Below, piece by piece: positions 56,626-64,000 of a DNA stretch of 64,000 nucleotides. The stretch is taken from contig JAHWDD010000003.1 of NCBI GenBank assembly GCA_023897205.1, positions 5,707,665-5,771,664 on the forward strand. Direction: 5' to 3'. Made by a program: the position numbers and the translations under genes. Under the pieces are notes generated by a model. That model was given only the letters and a program-made list of their open reading frames with translations, was not told where the DNA came from and did not search any database. The DNA is from Exophiala sp. HKRS030. Its lineage: Eukaryota; Ascomycota; Eurotiomycetes; Chaetothyriales; Herpotrichiellaceae. Position 1 is the stretch's first letter. Every line of letters begins with the position of its first letter.

Positions 56626-57532
56626 TTAATAGTTATCTCTTGCCAACCATTTGGCACAAGCCTGATAAAGCGCCTTCAACTCCTTCTCGCCATCCTTCTC
56701 CCAAATTCTCTCAAGAAACCCCAATTTATCCACCATCCTAAAGAACGCCACAACCATAAAATCCGCATAACTAACCTCGTTCCCTAAAAGAAATGGCCCT
56801 TCTGGATTCTCATTGTACAGATCCACCAACTCCCTAATATGCGGCCGAGCATCCTCCAAACTCTGATCAAAGGCCTTGTGGTACTCATCCAGCGGCATGC
56901 CGAGCGTCTTCTCGCGGTCTGCGATGAAATATTCCTGAGATGGCGGGTTGAGGAAGATCTTGGGTACCAGTGGCACGAAGCCGGGGCGCATTCGGGGAGG
57001 ATTTTGCCGAGCACGGCTTCTAAGCGTGGGAGAGCGGGTGAGTCGAGATGCACTGACGGCGTTGGATACTTGGCTTCTAGGGCATTGGCGATCTTGCGGC
57101 TTTCCATGATGTAGCTGCCGTCGGGGAGTTTGATGGCTGGTGATGAATATGCATGGCCTGCTTCATTGGGTGGGATACCACTGCCAATGATGGTTAGATG
57201 TCGATGCCATAGATCTGATCGAATATCGACGAGCCGTGTTCGCCTCCAGCATAGTGTTCTCACCCGCTCTGCGACGAAGTATAGAAGGAAGTCTTGAACT
57301 TACAAGCTTGTAAACGTCGGTCGCAGATCTGGATACTCAACCCATTGTGTGCGGTACGGAATGCCCTTGTAGTTCAGATAGAGCCGGGCTTTGAGAGAGA
57401 GAGAGATGGTCAATATGGTGAAGAGCTCTTGCTGCAAATCTGGATGAATGCGAACTTACTCTTCCACGGGTTCAGACTCCATGATTTTCCTTCTCTGGAG
57501 GGAAGATCGAAGAGGACAATCTCGTCCGACAT
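56626..57532 (-). CDS. Glutathione S-transferase, frame broken once
   Basis: Cytosolic enzyme conjugating glutathione to electrophiles, or an etherase. Exons 57532-57460, 57388-57304 and 57180-56626. The N-terminal thioredoxin-like domain has SWSLNPWKTRLYLNYKGIPY, resembling fungal GSTFuA and bacterial beta-etherase LigE types; KLPDGSYIMESRKIANALE includes the glutathione-binding Glu-Ser pair. The helical C-terminal domain has GPFLLGNEVSYADFMVVAFF with the N-capping motif. At 56991-56992 the reading fails between GKILPE and MRPGFVPLVPK. One extra A (minus-strand sense) restores 237 residues. The second half starts at an in-frame ATG and could be mispredicted as a separate small gene. Intron 57389-57459 contains a GA-repeat tract and intron 57181-57303 has a CTAAC branch point. 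Confidence 0.85.
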
Positions 57533-58300
57533 ATCGTGTTTTCCTGGAGCTAGAACAATATGTATTCCCCTAACGCGTTTTCGCCCTTGCTACCAGTCGC
57601 CGGACGATAGTACCCTTGACGACCGTATATGATTCGCAGTTGAGATAACCCTGGAATAAGCGTTCCGTAGCAACCACAAGAATATAAATGTAAAATACTG
57701 GGTGAGAAATTTGGGACCCTAATCTCTTCGAAAACGACGACGCTTAATATGCTCCAGCCGGGCAACCTATTCTTTTCAACACCGTGACCGTCTAGTTTAG
57801 ATGCATCGAACAGGATGATAAGGCGTGCTCTCTACATGATCTACCGACTGTGCAGACCAATGAGCCTACAGTAGCTGAGTAATGTGTCTGGAAGATCGGA
57901 TCTCGTAGCGGGCAAATGCGAGGTTGGAGATGGAGATGGAGATGTTGGAGTCAATGACTTCAGCGATGGAGGTGAGGAGATTGAGTTGCATTCCCCGCAT
58001 CTATTTGTAGCACGTATTCAAGGTGGAATACGAACATGGGTACAATGGATAGAAGTTGATCCTTTACCAAGCAGCCTTCAGCACTGTCAGATATGTAGGT
58101 ACAACGATCTACTGAGGTGACGTGAACGAACAGCAAGCACGCCGATGCGGTTGATCGACACATTTCATATCAATCGACAAAAGACCAAATCACTCTTTGA
58201 AGATGTTTGAAAATTCATTTGATATTTTGTAATACAAAAGAAACTCGGCAAAACAGTGACCTATGTCTGCCTAAGTGGTATAATATACAATTCCTCCTTC
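57533..58300. other. Intergenic region
   Basis: About 770 bases: the promoter of the glutathione transferase and the 3' flank of the hydrophilin. No gene seen. Confidence 0.5.
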
Positions 58301-59494
58301 CTAATCAGCAAAGCCAGCCTTACCATCGCCATCAGCATCAACGCGAGGGTTTAGACGATCCATAAGACCAGGCTTCTTATTTCCAGTGGTGGCGGACTGC
58401 GCAGTTCCGGCTTGGGTACTGCCCAAAGGTTGGGAGTTATGTCCAATGCCATTGCCAGTGTGGGAAGAGTTGTTTGTACCACTGATGCCTGAACCAACAC
58501 CTGAAGAGGTATGATTACCCCCGATGCCTGAAGAAGTATGGTTGCCACCAATGGCGGAGCCAATACCAGCACCAGTAGCACCGCCCTTGGCAGCACGGCC
58601 GAGCTTGTTCTTCTTTCTGCGTGTTCCACCAACACTCTCGTCACTGCTCGATGAAGAGCTTGACGAACCACGGCGATGGTGGGCGGCAGCAGCACCAACG
58701 CCGGCGGCTGCTACACCAGCACCAGCACCAGCACCGACACCATGGTGCGAACCAGTGGTTTGGGATGTTCCACTGGAACCGTGGTGGCCGAGACCGAGCT
58801 TGTCAAAGGTAGTTTGGAGCTTTGAGTTATATTGACGGGGTTGGCCATCATACTCCTCGTGTGTAGTATGAGTGCCGCCGGTAATCTGGCCGCCAGCTCG
58901 CTTGAACTCGTCGAGAGACTTCACGGGCAATTGTGAGAGACCATGCTCTTGTGCTGCTGCATGGTGTGTTCTAAAGAAAGCAATATTAGTACAATGACAA
59001 CTCACTGTGTTAGATGGCTAAACTCACTCGTGAATAGGAACGGTTGTGTGAACAACCTCGGGCTGAATAGTCGACTTGTGGATAACAGGAACAACGGTCT
59101 CATGCACGTGGTGATGCACATGCTCGCCAGTAACAGAGGGGGCTGCCGTGGCGGTATGACGAGTCTGCTCAACTCGTTGTGTGTCCTGGAAGCGACCGAG
59201 ATCTGCCTGGACTTGCTGCTTCACACGGCCGTCATCATGACGGTATTCTCGGTTCTCAGTTGGCAACTGGTTGTGAGTATGCTTCTCTGGCAGAACCTGT
59301 TGGTCTTGCAGAGGTTGGATGGTGGTGTGATAGTGATCTTGGTGGACTTCGCGGTCGATAGCTTGTGTAGTTTCCTCATGACGTTGAGGCTTAATGGTCT
59401 CATTCACAACAGCCCCATGAACTGTTTCGTCCACGGTGGTGTGGTGGCCCTTGTTAGAGGTGAGTTTTGAGATTGCTGCTCTTGCGGCGTCCAT
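58301..59494 (-). CDS. Fungal hydrophilin / putative allergen-like stress protein
   Basis: Highly hydrophilic, probably disordered protein of a group often named allergen-like or LEA-like in filamentous fungi; a role in desiccation or stress tolerance is inferred from that group. Exons 59494-59028 and 58970-58301 (378 residues). The N-terminus MDAARAAISKLTSNKGHHTT is typical. Many His-containing repeats follow (REVHQDHYHTTIQPL, HVHHHVHETVVPVIHKS, VVHTTVPIHE). The second exon has AGGQITGGTHTTHEEYDG, then Ala/Gly-rich and Ser-rich tracts. Two tandem copies of GGNHTSSG sit near residue 305. The C-terminus GLMDRLNPRVDADGDGKAGF is a conserved signature with an EF-hand-like Asp cluster. No signal peptide or membrane segment. 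Confidence 0.85.
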
Positions 59495-61775
59495 GTTGAC
59501 TGTTTGTATATGGGTAAGGGTAGACAGGAGAAAGTATGAGAATAGAGAATGCTTGGGGATTCGAGAAAGGATCAGACTAAATCGACCAGGAAGATATAGC
59601 CTCACATATGTGTTCTTCAGCTCAAAATATCAATTGCATATGATGCAATGGGAAACGGTCTGTGATATCATTCAACCAGATAATTTCTCGACCATTACTA
59701 TCCGTGCTCCAAACGAAGTCAATCACTATCCACGGAAGTCTCTGATTCGTTGAGCCGATTGACTTTTTGCATCTGCTGTCCAACGTGTGCTTGGTAACGC
59801 CGGGAAGATACATCCAACTGTCCAGAAGCAGGTGCAGACCTCTCGTGTGGAGTTTCACCTCATAAGGATGCTGACATCACTATGGAGCATTATTATGTGA
59901 AAATATCACATTTCCCAGTTTCATGGTGCGCCACAAGGAAAATCGTCATTGCACAAACCAGTAGCAAACACAGAATTCTCACCGTACATGCACCAAGGGC
60001 CCTTGTCGGTGCCTTGTGAAGCTGAAAAGAGATGGATTGACAACGGCTATCGTTGACCTAGAATTCGGCGAACCCGTGAAATCGGTCAATCCAGATCTAG
60101 GGCTGTGCCGTGGCCTGTCGATCACAAGCTTGTTGACAGTGTGCTGGAGATTCAGCCCGTCCAATGCTTTGTTTCAAACTGCGGTCCCAGGTGTTCTAGG
60201 AACGCATCGCTTTCAGACGGGTTTGGTGGGATTGGGATTCTGTGAGGTGATTAGAACCGACTGGAAAGGGTTGCTATGTGCGTCATGAAGGTCTGCTGAG
60301 TGGAACGAAGCTGTCCAACGAGCAAATCCAAAATCAATAAGAATCGTCATTGCATAATGACCACCATACCCCATGCATAAGCATCCCAAACAGACACATT
60401 CACTCACTCAATGTTGCGATTATAACCAATTAATGGCCGAAGCTGTAATGAATAGCATCTTCCTTGCCACAGAGGGGGAAGAGACACAGAATGAGCTTTT
60501 ACATTTCAAGCTGTCATATCCCCACTATTACCGAAAAGCGTCATCCCGCCAATATGCGCATCCGCTTCAAGACACACTACGTCTCTCAAGCTTTCATAAT
60601 GAATAGGCCCAGATCTCCAAAAATGTGGTGACGTTAGAATTTGGTAGGATCTGAATTGCGTAGATCGCTCGATCGAGTCGTTTGTTCTCGCTTGAGATTC
60701 TCGGTAAATTAGATCTATCTCACTAGTATCTAGCGGGGATGGAGAAGAATAAGCGAGGGGTTTTAGGTGGCCATTCTCGGATTTCACGTCAAAAGAACTT
60801 CCAATATCATAGAGGGAGCTGGAAAAAGCCGGTGCTTCTTTGGTGTTGCTCTCTAACAGCTACTGGATTTCAGGGATTGAAGCCGACTACATGGCCGTTT
60901 GGTTTCTATCTCAGAAGCAAGGATAACTGTGCATCAGTCTTTGGCCTGTGAGGAGCATCAAGTCGCTACGAGCCGTTCTGACGCTTCGACCATCTGTCAA
61001 CAAACCCCATTTCTCCCGTTGAATAATTCGTGCAATTCTGACCTCATCTTGTACAGTCGGAGCTTTCCCCCGGCTCCAGTTCCTTTCAATCTCTCTGTCA
61101 CCTCTGCTGAAACCTGCTCTTGCTTAATCAATCGGAAAATGTGTCCAGGTCTGTGGGCCGTCAAGGGCACCTAGAAGGGTATTGAAGGATTTAGCCCTTC
61201 ATAGACTTATTGCCGTTGCTGCTTCTAGACTGAGACCAAATCGGCCTGGCCGAGTAAGGCATTCCAGTTTCTTCCAAATTATGCGCAGTGGATGTCATTC
61301 GACACGATGAAAACAACAAAACGTTCGACTAACTGGTATTCATCGGATATGAACAAGGTTACAAGCCATTTGGATGGTGAGTCTCGACCCTCCAGAGTAA
61401 CTAGCTTCACAGCGTGGCTTTCTCGAACCAATACCTAGACGTCATCTAGACAGGCCAGAACCCACATAGACAAACGACTACGATACTTTCCCCAAACTCA
61501 CTACATCATCGCGCTCCATCGTGGCGCACGGAAGCTATTATGTCCATACTTTCAGGGATTATGTCATCCGTCTTGATCATTGTTCTTGGTCGAGCTCTCA
61601 CGGCCAATGTCTCCAGACTATGAATTCCAGAGCCATTTGGGGCTACCGGCCTAACGAACGGTAAGAAAACGGTTAAACTGGAGACGGACTGGCCAACTTG
61701 CATTCGCGTACGCAAGCAGATCAGCTCAAACCCACCCATTGACTTTGACCAAGGAACTTGCAAAAAAGAGCAAGT
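59495..61775. other. Long intergenic region, 2.3 kb
   Basis: The largest empty stretch in the right half. Open frames are short, lack family features and overlap on both strands. No clear repeat or RNA gene seen. Confidence 0.4.
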
Positions 61776-62933
61776 ATGTCAGGCACTCAAAGACAGTCCT
61801 TCGAAAACGAAACTCTTGAAGCTCTACAACAAGTTGTCGTGTCGAGTTCGATACCCGAACGTTCGTCGTCGCTTGGAATGAAGCATAATACACGATCGAA
61901 TGCTGGTTTCTCACATCGCAGAAACCGATCAATTGGGAATCAGAGCCAGCACCAGATGACGCCTGGTGATATCGAGAAGCATGTCGTGAGTCCACACACA
62001 GATCTAGTCCACAGACCACGGGCGTCATACGAGTCGAATAGATCCAAGGGCAGTCCGGCCACGTCGAATACATCTCAAGGATACAAATCCAGCACTCCTC
62101 GAACACCTCGCCATGTCGCCATTGCACCTAGCGATCCTTCGCCGTTAAACCCTTTGCGTCACATCACAAGTCCCGACCGAACACCAGCAGACCAAACCAC
62201 CTCACAAACACCAGCACAACCTCCTCCTCTTGCTCGACCCACCAGAATGCCACCCGCACCACCAACCTCATCATCACCACCAACCCACGACCACGACCAC
62301 GACCACGGCCACAACAACCACACACAAATCCGACGCAAATCCGTCCCGGCCTCCACCCAGTCCAACCTCAACACAATCCGGCACGCCAGCGAGCGGGACA
62401 ACCCAAACCTGCCCGCCGGCACACTCACCACCACACACCACACCGACGTCTCCGAGAGCGTCCTCCCGCCGGTAACACACGAAGTCATCTACCGACAAAC
62501 CACGGAAATCATCCAAAAAGAAATCACACGCGACATCCACATACACCACTACTACACGTACATCCAACCGATAACGGCCGTCGAGATCCTCCCAGCACGG
62601 CATTTCCTGCTCGATCCGGACACGGGGGTCAAGACTGAGATCGCCGCGCCGAAGGGCTGGGTGTTGCCGCTTGACATGCGGCCCTCGGTGCCGGACATGA
62701 GTGGCTTGGTGCCGGTGTCTAGGCATTATTTGGTCGACGAGGAGAATCCAAATGGGGTGGATGAGCCACCGCCACGGGATATGAGGAGCTCGAGTGCAGG
62801 GTTTCTCACACAGATTGCGAGCGCGTCGCATCGCGGGATGTGGGAGGGAGCGAGACCACAGGAGAAGGAGGAGAGTGAGAGTGAGCAGGTGGCGAAGGCA
62901 TCGTCGTTGCCAGATAGGAGTGTCCACCGGTGA
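61776..62933 (+). CDS. Disordered hydrophilic protein with HxHHYYTxIQP motif
   Basis: Single exon, 385 residues from ATG 61776 (upstream in-frame codons lack ATG). The first 215 residues are Ser/Thr/Pro-rich and disordered, including a His-Asp repeat (DHDHDHGHNNH, about residue 180). The core about 225-300 has HEVIYRQTTEIIQKEITRD, then HIHHYYTYIQPITAVEILPA and RHFLLDPDTG. This block resembles the VHQDHYHTTIQPLQDQQVLP segment of the hydrophilin 2.3 kb away and suggests the same broad family. The C-terminus is acidic and charged. Function unknown. Confidence 0.7.
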   Translation: MSGTQRQSFENETLEALQQVVVSSSIPERSSSLGMKHNTRSNAGFSHRRNRSIGNQSQHQMTPGDIEKHVVSPHTDLVHRPRASYESNRSKGSPATSNTSQGYKSSTPRTPRHVAIAPSDPSPLNPLRHITSPDRTPADQTTSQTPAQPPPLARPTRMPPAPPTSSSPPTHDHDHDHGHNNHTQIRRKSVPASTQSNLNTIRHASERDNPNLPAGTLTTTHHTDVSESVLPPVTHEVIYRQTTEIIQKEITRDIHIHHYYTYIQPITAVEILPARHFLLDPDTGVKTEIAAPKGWVLPLDMRPSVPDMSGLVPVSRHYLVDEENPNGVDEPPPRDMRSSSAGFLTQIASASHRGMWEGARPQEKEESESEQVAKASSLPDRSVHR

Positions 62934-64000
62934 TGAGGCACCTGACGTCCTGCTGTTCAGGGCGTGTAACTGGCAGTGATTAGTCGGCATCGATGGCTCA
63001 TCGACGAATGTTCAGGTGCATCCCCCCGCCCTCTCTCTTGCAAAGATCAGGAATGCATTGGACGACTTGAAATTGACGTCTTCTTCCTAAGAAGGGAGAA
63101 GTCAAGTCTAGGAACCCTATGCTTCGAAATGTTGCTTTCTGCCTCACCCTCAGACACCCTCCGGGCCCCTCGCCCCTTTCCCCTTTCCCGCAGACGTCGA
63201 AAACCATTGTATTTCATTACCCGGCGCAAGCGCAACGCCGTGAGAACAGATCCATTTGTATGTAACATTGTGTGTGTTCATTGCATAGCGACATGAGGAG
63301 CGCAATCTAAGTAATTGATATGTGGGTACATACATGAATTGGCATTACCATATCTGAATGTTGATGCGGTCTGTGTTATACGTTTGCAGAGATGGTTGAT
63401 TTCCGATCCGAAGTCATCCTCCTTCGTTCGTTGACGAGCAGGATTCGGCCTCAACCTGACTTGTGAGGTTGAGAATGCAGGCGAGGACACGATTGGAAAT
63501 GGAAAGAGTTCATGTAATCCCAGAGCCTTATCCCGTCGTAAGACGACGATTCGTGATTGGGGCGGGCGATAAGACAGGTCATCGCTTTTCATGCGAACGT
63601 GGAGATCGTTGCAATAGCGGATCAGAAGGAATAAATTTGTCGGAAAGCGTTCTTCTTCTGGGTCGGACTAATACCTACTTGAATCACTCAGCTGCCCGAT
63701 GAATACGATACTGCTGCATGAGATGTAGCTAGGATTGGAATGTTTCTTGACCCGTCTTCAGGTCGTCCATCTGCCAGAGGACAGGTATATAGATATATGG
63801 ATATCAATTACAATAACAAATGAAGGAAAAGAGAATCTCTTCACTCCTCCAGATAAAATTCCCAAATGGCAATCCCCTACGGCAATCATAGGAAATATTT
63901 TCAAAGCCTAGAAGACTCACGCCTGATCATCGATTACGATCGACAGGAGTTTGTCGCCATAATGTGTCACCACTGAGTCCTCTCATGGAGCTACTGGCTA
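62934..64000. other. Right-edge intergenic region
   Basis: About 1.1 kb to the window end. No supported gene, repeat or RNA feature; it may be the 5' or 3' flank of a gene beyond the edge. Confidence 0.4.

Noticed and set aside
59495..61775. Several 60-90-codon frames on both strands
   Set aside because: Short, overlapping, without start context or domains; treated as random.

Overview
The window is nuclear DNA of a filamentous ascomycete (Pezizomycotina). Protein-coding genes sit on both strands, carry introns of about 45-140 nt with GT donors and CTNAC-type branch points, and include families typical of these fungi: Zn2Cys6 regulators, MFS sugar-type transporters, a pisatin-demethylase-like P450 and a fungal hydrophilin. 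A eurotiomycete such as a black yeast is my best guess, from gene style only. I rebuilt exon structures by hand; nearly all sum to a multiple of three.

Layout. 1-1632: a membrane-anchored His-rich protein cut by the left edge. 1.6-4.6 kb: gene-poor, with microsatellites and two coding-like fragments. 4.6-15 kb: an accessory block of Zn2Cys6 regulator, nitrilase, second Zn2Cys6 regulator and MFS transporter, linked by CGGTCCG-type motifs. 16.4-18.1 kb: a P450. 19.2-27.7 kb: AP-1 gamma-adaptin, a coiled-coil protein of unknown role and a sterol O-acyltransferase. 28.3-30.2 kb: a two-domain chromate transporter. 30.7-38.6 kb: a candidate arabinose-use block of a C2H2+Zn2Cys6 regulator, an MFS sugar transporter and an intracellular GH51 arabinofuranosidase. 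38.7-48.7 kb: an NmrA-like reductase, a multi-pass membrane protein, a single-pass acidic protein and a Baeyer-Villiger-type monooxygenase. 49.1-54.4 kb: housekeeping genes (ARPC5, dynactin p62, an NDUFAF5-like methyltransferase, ribosomal protein eS7). 55.4-62.9 kb: an MDR oxidoreductase, a glutathione transferase and two distantly related hydrophilic proteins.

Functional picture. The 4.6-15 kb block looks like a nitrile/cyanide catabolic cluster with its own regulators and transporter. The 30.7-38.6 kb block looks like sensing, import and hydrolysis of arabinose-containing oligosaccharides. Both are inferences from gene content.

Main caution. At least five otherwise well-preserved genes are each broken by one or two apparent single-base losses, nearly all in short homopolymers and all in the same direction. 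This pattern fits uncorrected homopolymer errors in the assembly better than independent pseudogenisation, so these genes are annotated as probably functional.
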